Shown: one piece after another, positions 1 through 5,930 of the stretch
How the letters are laid out: each line of letters begins with the position of its first letter
Position numbering within the stretch: position 1 is the first letter of the stretch
DNA from: an uncultured Acidobacteriota bacterium
Lineage (GTDB): Bacteria > Acidobacteriota > Terriglobia > Terriglobales > Acidobacteriaceae
NCBI GenBank assembly: GCA_903832475.1
Contig: CAILBQ010000507.1
Location: forward strand, 1 to 8,768
Direction: 5' to 3'
Length of the DNA: 8,768 nt
Notes under the pieces: generated by a model
Seen by the model: only the letters and a program-made list of their open reading frames with translations
The model's database searches: none
What the model was told of the DNA's origin: nothing
Program-made: the position numbers and the translations under genes

Positions 1-2697
1 GACGAGCAGGGTGCGCGCCGCTGGCGTGGTCGCCGCCGTCGCCGTGGCGGCCGTGGTCGCGATGAGTCCGCAGTGCCGGGCGTGGCGGGAGAAACCACCT
101 CGCCGGAAGAAGCGGAAGATGAGGTCGCTCCCTTTGAGTTTGAAGCGGCGGCGTCACAGCCCCAAAGCGTGCCGATGTTTGCTGTCCAGCCAGACGCTGC
201 TCCCGCGAAGCCGGAAGGACGACCGTCTCAGCCGCGCCGGTCTGAGCCTGCCGCCACTCCATTCTTGCTGCCGGGAGAGTCGCTCTCGAAGTACGGCGCG
301 ACTGCTCCGCCAGTTCGCGAGCCGAGCCGCCTGGTTTTGAGTGAACTTCCCCCCGACACTTCCGATCCGTTGCCCGAACGCACGGTTGCCAAGCCGTCCA
401 CGCTGATCGAAGAAGAAATCATCTGGGATGGCAAAGGTCTGCTGCCCGGCGAATCGCTGGCCAGGCATCGCAAGCCGGAGCCACCAGCCGCGGAGAAGCC
501 ATCCGCTGTGGTCGAGGCTGAACCTTCAGGAATTCTTGCGCCGGTTGAAAAGCGCGAAGAATACATCGGCGAGACAGAGAAAAACCTGGCAGAGCCGGCT
601 GGGGGCGAGTTTGAATTTACCGAAGAACTTCTGCCGGACACGGCCGAAACAGCGCCCGCCGACTTCGACAATCTTTCTGAAGACACATTTGAAGAAGATG
701 ACGTTGTCGACGACCTCTCTGAGGACGAAGAAGACGACACGTTCCCGCTGGACGAGGCGGAAGCTGGCGCGACCGAGTATGAAGCGGAGCCGGTTGGCCA
801 CGTCGCCGAGTTGACGGGAGAGGTTCCCAGCGACCCCGAACACGCCCACGGACCGTCGCACGACCTGGCTCATCCGCACGAGACCGAGCATGAAGAAATT
901 CAAGATGCTTCAGCAAGCCACAATGTAGACCCCCTGCCGCCGAGCACTTTCCGGCTGTCCAGCTTGTTTGGCGGAAAGAAGAAGGAAGAAGAAGTCCATC
1001 CAGAACCGCCGCCCCCCGCCGCAAAAACTGTGCCGGCCATCTCCGCGTATTCGCCGGGCGCGGGCCTGGTGGAAGAGGAAGTGATCGAGGAAGAGGAGTA
1101 CGAATTCACTCCGCTGAAGGCGCATCACGGCGATGAGCACGACCTCGAAGAAATCGAAGAAGAGACATTGCAGCAGCAGATTCGTTCCGGCGCGCTGGGC
1201 GAGATGCTCCAGGAAGCGCATCTGGATCACCGCATTCAGCTGGATACCGTCGATGACGATGAATCCGATCCGGATGACGACGAGGAAGAATCCACCCCAG
1301 CGCAGGCTGGCCGCGAAGGCGTAGCGGCACCGGGAGCGAGGCCAGGTGGCCGTGAGCGCTCCGGCGATCGTGGTCGCGACCGCGGTCGTGGACGCGGCGG
1401 CCGTGGACCGGGTGGTTCGAGCGGTGGACAAGGCGGAGGACAGGGCGACGGGCGGCGCGGACCTTCGCGGCGTTCAGCGCAGACCTCGGACCTGCCCATC
1501 ATCAGCGACCTGCTGAAGCCCGGCCAGGAAATCCTGGTTCAGATCGCCAAGGAGCCGATTGCCAAAAAGGGCGCACGCATCACCAGCCACATCGCGCTTC
1601 CCGGCCGGTTCCTGGTCTTCATGCCGACCGTGAGCCATGTGGGCGTGAGCCGCAAGATTGCATCGGATGAAGAGCGGCAGCGGCTGAAGCGCATCCTTGT
1701 CAGCGAGAAGGGCGACGCATCGGGCGGCTTCATCGTTCGCACCGCCGCAGAGGGTGCCACCGAAGACGAGTTGCGCGCCGATCTTCGCTTCCTGATCAAT
1801 CTCTGGAACGACATTAAGCAGCGCGCCGATACGTCGAAGCCGCCGGCCCTGATCTATCACGATCTCAACCTCATCGAGCGCATTCTGCGCGACCAGGTCA
1901 GCGACAATTTCTCGCATATCTGGGTCGATTCAGAAGCCGACTACGAACGCATCGTCCGCTTCCTCAACCGCTTCTCCCCGGAACTGGTGCGGCGCGTCAA
2001 GCTCTACACCAAGGAAATTCCGCTGTTCGAGCACTTCGGCATTCAGGATGAAATCTCGAAAGCCCTGCGTTCCAAAGTCTGGCTGAAGTCGGGTGGATCG
2101 ATCGTGATCAACCAGACCGAAGCGCTGGTGGCAATCGACATCAACACTGGGAAGTTCGTGGGCAAGACGGCCCGGCTCGAGGACACCATTCTCAAGACCA
2201 ACCTCGACGCCATTCCAGAGATCGTGCGGCAGATTCGGCTGCGCGACCTGGGCGGCATCATCGTGATCGACTTCATCGACATGGATGAGCGCAAGAACCG
2301 TACGCGCGTGATGGCTGCTCTCGAAGAAGCGCTGAAGTCCGATCGCGCTCCAACCAAGGTGCTGCAGTTCAATGATTTTGGCCTGGTGGCGATTACCCGC
2401 AAGCGGGTCAAGCAATCGTTGGAACGAACGCTGAGCGTACCTTGCCCCGTCTGCCAGGCCACCGGCATGGTGAAGAGCGCAGCGACGGTTGCGAACGAGA
2501 TTTATATTGAAGTTCGCAAGATGCGCAAGCACTTTGACGGCTCGGAAGTCCTCCTGCGCGTCAATCCGGAAACCGCCAAGGCTCTGAAGGCGAACAATGC
2601 CAAGTGGCTGACCGAGCTTGAAGACCTGGCGGGCAAAAATGTGCTGGTCAAGAGCGATGCGACGCTGCATCCGGAGCAGTTCGACATCCAGGGATAG
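1..2697 (+). CDS. rng: Ribonuclease E/G family endoribonuclease, 5'-partial, with very long disordered insert
   Basis: The frame is open from base 1 to the TAG at 2695-2697 (898 visible codons), so the true start lies upstream; the GTG at 73 is only an internal codon. Residue numbers here count from that GTG. Members cleave single-stranded AU-rich RNA in rRNA maturation and mRNA decay. Residues 1-475 are low-complexity: Pro/Glu-rich, with acidic blocks at 200-235, 333-344 and 391-407 and an Arg/Gly block at 424-467. From 475 the conserved core begins: the second half of the S1 domain (KPGQEILVQI, 482-491), the 5'-sensor region (IVRTAAEG, R556/T557), and the DNase I-like catalytic region with metal-binding Asp D689 (AIDINTG) and D733 (VIDFIDM). 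The Zn-link is CPVC (791-794). Residues 803-874 resemble the C-terminal domain of RNase G, and there is no RNase E-type C-terminal scaffold. The family is certain; the choice of rng over rne rests on this tail. Confidence 0.95.
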   Translation, partial: DEQGARRWRGRRRRRGGRGRDESAVPGVAGETTSPEEAEDEVAPFEFEAAASQPQSVPMFAVQPDAAPAKPEGRPSQPRRSEPAATPFLLPGESLSKYGATAPPVREPSRLVLSELPPDTSDPLPERTVAKPSTLIEEEIIWDGKGLLPGESLARHRKPEPPAAEKPSAVVEAEPSGILAPVEKREEYIGETEKNLAEPAGGEFEFTEELLPDTAETAPADFDNLSEDTFEEDDVVDDLSEDEEDDTFPLDEAEAGATEYEAEPVGHVAELTGEVPSDPEHAHGPSHDLAHPHETEHEEIQDASASHNVDPLPPSTFRLSSLFGGKKKEEEVHPEPPPPAAKTVPAISAYSPGAGLVEEEVIEEEEYEFTPLKAHHGDEHDLEEIEEETLQQQIRSGALGEMLQEAHLDHRIQLDTVDDDESDPDDDEEESTPAQAGREGVAAPGARPGGRERSGDRGRDRGRGRGGRGPGGSSGGQGGGQGDGRRGPSRRSAQTSDLPIISDLLKPGQEILVQIAKEPIAKKGARITSHIALPGRFLVFMPTVSHVGVSRKIASDEERQRLKRILVSEKGDASGGFIVRTAAEGATEDELRADLRFLINLWNDIKQRADTSKPPALIYHDLNLIERILRDQVSDNFSHIWVDSEADYERIVRFLNRFSPELVRRVKLYTKEIPLFEHFGIQDEISKALRSKVWLKSGGSIVINQTEALVAIDINTGKFVGKTARLEDTILKTNLDAIPEIVRQIRLRDLGGIIVIDFIDMDERKNRTRVMAALEEALKSDRAPTKVLQFNDFGLVAITRKRVKQSLERTLSVPCPVCQATGMVKSAATVANEIYIEVRKMRKHFDGSEVLLRVNPETAKALKANNAKWLTELEDLAGKNVLVKSDATLHPEQFDIQG
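265..468 (+). repeat. Two-copy peptide motif LLPGESL in the RNase linker
   Basis: Inside the disordered part of the RNase E/G gene the peptide LLPGESLSKY is encoded at 265-294 and LLPGESLARH at 439-468, 174 bases apart. The seven residues LLPGESL are identical, followed by a small residue, a basic residue and an aromatic or His. The codons differ between copies (ttg/ctg, gga/ggc, gag/gaa, ctc/ctg), so protein-level selection is more likely than a recent DNA duplication. Both are surrounded by non-repetitive Pro/Glu-rich sequence. A role as a short linear docking motif is an inference; no partner is known from the sequence. Further copies could lie upstream of the window. Confidence 0.7.
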
Positions 2698-2730
2698 GCG
2701 CCGATCAGCGTCTGTTGATGGAGCAAAACT

Positions 2731-2766
2731 GAAAGGGCTGGAGCGAGAGCTTCAGCCCTTTTGTCT
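2731..2766 (+). terminator. Intrinsic terminator of the RNase E/G gene
   Basis: It starts 34 bases after the RNase stop codon. Bases 2732-2740 (AAAGGGCTG) pair perfectly with 2753-2761 (CAGCCCTTT). Four further inner pairs (2741-2744 with 2749-2752, one of them G-U) close a GAGA tetraloop of the stable GNRA type at 2745-2748. The 13-pair stem runs into TTTTGTCT, a short and imperfect U-tract. This separates the RNase gene from the outer-membrane protein gene, so the latter probably has its own promoter. Confidence 0.88.
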
Positions 2767-2771
2767 GTTCA

Positions 2772-2860
2772 TCGAGAGAACAACTTTTTGGGGGGTGCCA
2801 GTGTCTAACTGGTTACGAGAGCATTGCACGACTCTCGAGCTAGTGATTCCTACTGAGAGG
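2772..2860 (+). promoter_or_regulatory. Structured leader and ribosome binding site of the outer-membrane protein gene
   Basis: Between the terminator and the ATG at 2869 lie two possible local hairpins: CCAGT (2798-2802) with ACTGG (2808-2812), and CGAGAG (2816-2821) with CTCTCG (2832-2837). The right arm of the second, extended to CTCTCGA (2832-2838), can instead pair with TCGAGAG at 2772-2778. There is also a T5G6 run at 2785-2795. The Shine-Dalgarno sequence GAGAGG (2855-2860) lies 8 bases before the ATG and supports that start. I could not identify a convincing -35/-10 pair, so the promoter position is open. Whether the hairpins regulate anything is unknown. Confidence 0.5.
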
Positions 2861-2868
2861 TCTTCCCC

Positions 2869-3717
2869 ATGTCATTTCTTGTTGCGCCCCTGTTGCGGCG
2901 TGCGACTCTTATTGCCGCGCCTGCGATCGTTGCCGCGTCACTTTTTACCGTATCTTCCGCCTTCGCCCAGGACCGATCTTCGGACAATTTTTCCAGTTCC
3001 AGTGATGGCGCCAGCAGCAGTGCGGAAGCTTCGCTGTTGCCGGCGGCTCCCGCTCCTGCTGCGGCACAGCATGATTCTTCGTACGGCAGCGCTGGAGCTC
3101 GTCGCGGCTACATGATGAGCCATCTCGCCTTCGAGGCGGGCGGCGGATTCAACGCTCCGTCGAAAGGTTCGTCTCCGTACATCACCTATGGCGGTAACTT
3201 TACCGTGGGCGCGGGTGTCCGCTTCGAAAGGCACTTGAGCCTTCTGGCGGAATACCAGTTCTTGGACGACAAACTTCCCGGGCGCTTGATTGGTGAGACA
3301 GGCGCCAATGGCGGACATGCCCACATCTGGTCGCTCTCCCTCGATCCCGTCATTGATCTGGCTCCTGGTCGCAAGAACGATCTTTATATGACTGGCGGCT
3401 ATGGCTTCTATCGCAAGGTCACAAGCTTCACCGACCCGCAAGAAGTAGAGTACTGCGATTACTACTACTGCGGCATTGGAACGCAAAACGCGGTAGTCGG
3501 CCACTTCTCCAGCAACCAGGGCGGTTGGAATGTGGGCGCGGGCTACACGCACACCTTGGGCTCGCAGATGATGGGCAACAACGTCAAGCTGTTCGCCGAA
3601 GCAAGGTTCCTCGATATCGACACGCCTGCGGTGCTCTCGAATCCGAATGGCCTGGGAACGACAACGGTCGCCGCGGGAACCAAAGTTGTACCCGTAACGC
3701 TGGGTATCCGGTTCTAA
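2869..3717 (+). CDS. Exported outer-membrane beta-barrel protein, porin-like small barrel
   Basis: This encodes 282 residues. Residues 1-33 form a typical signal peptide: Arg at 10-11, a hydrophobic core at about 12-28, and a likely cleavage AFA|QD after residue 33. Residues 34-75 are rich in Ser, Ala and Pro and are probably a flexible periplasmic or surface segment. From about 85 to the end the chain shows alternating aromatic/glycine strands such as FTVGAGVRFE, LLAEYQFLD, MTGGYGFYR, WNVGAGYTH and VKLFAEARFLD. It ends VPVTLGIRF with a C-terminal Phe, the signature recognised by the BAM assembly machinery. Two Cys, C196 and C201 (CDYYYC), sit in what looks like an extracellular loop and may form a disulfide. 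The size suggests an 8- to 10-stranded barrel of the OmpA/OmpW-like superfamily. No substrate or role can be assigned. It is flanked by terminators and is probably monocistronic. Confidence 0.85.
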   Translation: MSFLVAPLLRRATLIAAPAIVAASLFTVSSAFAQDRSSDNFSSSSDGASSSAEASLLPAAPAPAAAQHDSSYGSAGARRGYMMSHLAFEAGGGFNAPSKGSSPYITYGGNFTVGAGVRFERHLSLLAEYQFLDDKLPGRLIGETGANGGHAHIWSLSLDPVIDLAPGRKNDLYMTGGYGFYRKVTSFTDPQEVEYCDYYYCGIGTQNAVVGHFSSNQGGWNVGAGYTHTLGSQMMGNNVKLFAEARFLDIDTPAVLSNPNGLGTTTVAAGTKVVPVTLGIRF

Positions 3718-3737
3718 CCTGTCAATTAACCACTTGA

Positions 3738-3775
3738 GTCATCTCTCCTGCCGGGGCTTTGGCGGGGGAGATGGC
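3738..3775 (+). terminator. Hairpin terminator between convergent genes
   Basis: Bases 3738-3752 pair with 3761-3775 over 15 positions around an 8-base loop (GGGGCTTT), 20 bases after the stop of the outer-membrane protein gene. In the plus-strand RNA all positions pair, three of them as G-U. In the minus-strand RNA those three become A-C mismatches. The structure should therefore work better for the plus-strand gene, although it also sits 6 bases beyond the stop of the minus-strand membrane gene. No U-run follows on either strand, so it is not a canonical intrinsic terminator. Confidence 0.55.
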
Positions 3776-3781
3776 TCCGAG

Positions 3782-4171
3782 TTACAAAAGGCCAGTGGTC
3801 TTGAGCCGCAGCAACCCGCCGAGCAGAGCTCCAACCGGCGACAGCACAACCAGTGCCAACTGGTAAGCGATCGGTTGCTGTCCACGCTGTTGGATGGCGC
3901 TCAATGCCGACAGCATCAGCACCACGAGCGCGAGAATCAGTACATGGACCAACGGATTGCCGTCGGCAATCCACACTGTCACATAGCCTCCTGCCATCGC
4001 AGCGGAAAACGAATACACAAGGTTAAAGCCAATGTAAGCTGGGCGCGGATGGCCCGGAACTCCGACGAAACCCGGAGCAAGTTTGACTAGCAAGCCTGTC
4101 GCGCCCCCCACCAGCAGCGCCATCGACAAAAAGCCCGCGATCAACGCAACGAACGCCCGAAGAATCACCAA
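3782..4171 (-). CDS. Small four-helix integral membrane protein, function unknown
   Basis: This encodes 129 residues with four predicted transmembrane helices at about 5-29, 45-69, 73-93 and 101-122, joined by short loops. The first loop has GVPGHPRP (37-44) and the third QQRGQQP (94-100). Gly and Ala are frequent in the helices, which suggests tight packing. I do not recognise the family, and no catalytic motif is visible. The start is probably the TTG at 4171, which directly abuts the TAA of the preceding gene and has AGGAGG 7 bases upstream; the GTG at 4168 is the alternative at 10 bases. It is the last gene of the minus-strand array, translationally linked to the 121-residue protein before it. 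A transporter accessory or membrane-anchor role would be a guess. Confidence 0.75.
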   Translation of the reverse strand: MVILRAFVALIAGFLSMALLVGGATGLLVKLAPGFVGVPGHPRPAYIGFNLVYSFSAAMAGGYVTVWIADGNPLVHVLILALVVLMLSALSAIQQRGQQPIAYQLALVVLSPVGALLGGLLRLKTTGLL

Positions 4172-4537
4172 TTACTTCCCTCCTGCAATCTCCTGAAGAA
4201 AAGCCCGTGCCAGCCTCGGCTCTCCGGGATCGCTTTCTCCGTGAATTGAACAGAGGTCGAGAAACTGGTCGCAAAGCGTATCGACCGCTCCAGACTGCGC
4301 CAGGATGGATTGAAGGGCAAAGGCCAGTTCACGAAGACGCGCCGCTTCGGGCCACGCGCGCAACTCCGCGCTATTGTTAGCAAGGTACTCGCGATCGGAG
4401 AAGAGCCCGCGGCGGCCTTGCGCACACTCTTCCAGGCAGGCATGCAATTGCTCGTGAAAAGCACGCACCAGCGGTTCATACTGCGAGACATCGGGATACT
4501 CTTCTTCATCCATCAAAATTGCGCCTTGGTCTTTCAT
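4172..4537 (-). CDS. Acidic, mostly helical hypothetical protein of 121 residues
   Basis: I do not recognise this family. The protein is soluble: no signal peptide and no membrane segment. It has an acidic N-terminus (DEEEYPD, 10-16) and is predicted to be helical over about 18-40, 47-80 and 84-98. Four Cys are present, C34 and C38 (CLEEC) and C89 and C96 (CDQFLDLC). A metal-binding or disulfide role is possible but not supported by a known motif. The segment WPEAARLRELAFALQ (62-76) looks amphipathic. Its ATG at 4537 overlaps the TAA of the peptidase gene by one base (TAATG), indicating translational coupling; an alternative start is Met9 at 4513. The stop directly abuts the TTG of the membrane protein gene. 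The tight packing and ordinary composition support a real gene of unknown role. Confidence 0.75.
   Translation of the reverse strand: MKDQGAILMDEEEYPDVSQYEPLVRAFHEQLHACLEECAQGRRGLFSDREYLANNSAELRAWPEAARLRELAFALQSILAQSGAVDTLCDQFLDLCSIHGESDPGEPRLARAFLQEIAGGK
4179..4184 (-). promoter_or_regulatory. Shine-Dalgarno AGGAGG that fixes a TTG start
   Basis: Read on the minus strand this is AGGAGG, a full match to the anti-SD core, embedded in the last codons of the 121-residue protein gene. The spacing is 7 bases to TTG at 4171 and 10 bases to GTG at 4168. It supports real translation of the small membrane protein although that gene lacks an ATG. Confidence 0.75.
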
Positions 4538-5889
4538 TACTTTTCCGTGTGCATGGCAGCTTCGACTTCATCCGCGGTGTGCGGCAGGTCGGCGATCATG
4601 TCGATGAGCTTGCCGTCCTGGCCAACAACGAAAACATCTTCAATGCGAACGCCTATCTTTTCTTCAGGAATATACACGCCGGGTTCGATGGTGAAGACCA
4701 TGCCGGGCTTGAGTACCGCGGGATAGCTGGACGGGTCGTGCACATCGATGCCAACCATGTGACCGAGGCCGTGAATCCAGTAGTCGCTGAGCGGTTCGCC
4801 GCGCAGACCTTTGCCGTGCGTGTGAATGTAGTTCCAGGCTGCCGTATCGAGCGAGTTCGGGTCCTTGTGGTCGCGGTCGTTGATAGTGGATTTACCCGCG
4901 ACGAATGCCGCGATGGCGGCACGCTGGGCGCCGAGCACAACATCGTAGATTTCACGCTGGCGCTTGGAGAAGTGTCCGTTGACGGGCACGGTGCGGGTGA
5001 TATCGGAGGCGTACATGCTGTATTCGCCGGCTGCATCGACCACGACAACTTCGCCGTCTTTCATGGTGGCAGAGTTTTCAGAGTAATGCAGAGTGGTCGA
5101 GTTGATGCCGGAGCCAACGATAGAAGCGTAGGAAGGGCGTTCGCACCCTTGCTCCATCAACGCAGCGATGATCTTGCCGGCGATCGCGCGCTCGGTAGCT
5201 CCAGGCTTGACGCTCTGCATCATCACGCGTTGCGCAACCATCGATGCGTCGCTGGCTTTCTTGAGCAAATCGAGTTCGCCAGAGTCTTTCACGACACGCA
5301 GCTGTGAGGTGACGGTTGTGACGTCATGCGCGGCGGGAGTCGTCCCCTGGCCGATGGTGGCCGAGATCCATTGGAGCAGCGCCTTGGCTTGCGGTGAGTC
5401 GGGTTGGGTCCAGAGATCGTAACTCAACCGGCGATCAGCGGAAACGAGGCCATTGAGTCGCGTGGAGAGGTCGGTCATCGAAGCAACTTCATCGACGCCC
5501 GCAGTCTTTGCGGCATGGGGCGTAGCGGCATCCAGCTTGATGCCGGTGTATTTTTCCATGCGCAGGTTGCGCGACGGTAGAAAAAGCGTTTCGTGATAGG
5601 TCCGCGAGGGAGACGATGCGGGCGAGTCAGCAACGATGAGCAGCGCTGCTCCCGGCTCATTCCAGCCGGTGAGATAGTAGAAGTCCTCATCTTGGCGGTA
5701 GGGCGAGAAATCAAGAACTGGCTCTTCGGCCGCGAAGATGATGGCAGCGCCGCCATTGAGCATCTTTGCCAGGGCTTCACGGCGTGCGTGGTAGGCGGAA
5801 GGTGGCTGGTTTTCAAGCGCGCGAGAGCTGAGTGAGAAGAAGAAGAGAGCCGCCACAGTTGGAAGGATGATGCGAAGCAAGGAGCGCAT
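4537..5889 (-). CDS. pepP: Exported Xaa-Pro aminopeptidase (aminopeptidase P, M24B family)
   Basis: The enzyme removes an N-terminal residue preceding proline, using two metal ions. From the ATG at 5889 it has 450 residues. An N-terminal creatinase-like domain (about 30-190) precedes a pita-bread catalytic domain (about 200-435). The residue numbers that follow count from the in-frame TTG at 5934; subtract 15 for the ATG. All five metal ligands are recognisable: D300 (VVVDAAGEY), D311 (ASDITRTV), H392 (HGLGHMVG), E417 (TIEPGVYI) and E432 (VRIEDV), plus H399 (DVHD). The ATG start is preferred because AGAGG lies 8 bases before it and because translation then begins with a good signal peptide (residues 16-39, hydrophobic core LLRIILPTVAALFFF, cleavage near SRA|LEN). 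E. coli PepP is cytoplasmic, so a periplasmic or secreted form is likely here. It follows the aminotransferase gene by 41 bases. Confidence 0.93.
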   Translation of the reverse strand: MRSLLRIILPTVAALFFFSLSSRALENQPPSAYHARREALAKMLNGGAAIIFAAEEPVLDFSPYRQDEDFYYLTGWNEPGAALLIVADSPASSPSRTYHETLFLPSRNLRMEKYTGIKLDAATPHAAKTAGVDEVASMTDLSTRLNGLVSADRRLSYDLWTQPDSPQAKALLQWISATIGQGTTPAAHDVTTVTSQLRVVKDSGELDLLKKASDASMVAQRVMMQSVKPGATERAIAGKIIAALMEQGCERPSYASIVGSGINSTTLHYSENSATMKDGEVVVVDAAGEYSMYASDITRTVPVNGHFSKRQREIYDVVLGAQRAAIAAFVAGKSTINDRDHKDPNSLDTAAWNYIHTHGKGLRGEPLSDYWIHGLGHMVGIDVHDPSSYPAVLKPGMVFTIEPGVYIPEEKIGVRIEDVFVVGQDGKLIDMIADLPHTADEVEAAMHTEK

Positions 5890-5897
5890 GGCATAAG

Positions 5898-5902
5898 CCT
5901 CT
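5898..5902 (-). promoter_or_regulatory. Shine-Dalgarno AGAGG deciding the pepP start
   Basis: On the minus strand AGAGG is followed by 8 bases and then the ATG at 5889. No comparable site precedes the TTG at 5934. The shorter reading also puts the signal peptide at the very N-terminus. The site lies in the 41-base gap 5890-5930, which contains nothing else I can identify. Confidence 0.65.
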
Positions 5903-5930
5903 GTGAGTGCGCGGGAACTGTCAAGTCGCG

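Noticed and set aside
1342..1473. Arg/Gly-rich coding stretch as a DNA tandem repeat
   Set aside because: The GGxCGx-like codons look repetitive, but there is no fixed unit; the pattern comes from Arg/Gly-rich protein composition.
1930..2670. Minus-strand open frame of 246 codons antisense to the RNase catalytic core
   Set aside because: The sense frame is a highly conserved RNase E/G core; this is a shadow frame.
2761..2860. Sigma-70 promoter upstream of the outer-membrane protein gene
   Set aside because: TTGTCT (2761) and TTGCAC (2824) were considered as -35 boxes, but neither has a convincing -10 box at 16-18 bases.
4519..5307. Plus-strand open frame of 262 codons antisense to pepP
   Set aside because: The opposite strand carries all aminopeptidase P motifs; the antisense translation has no family features.
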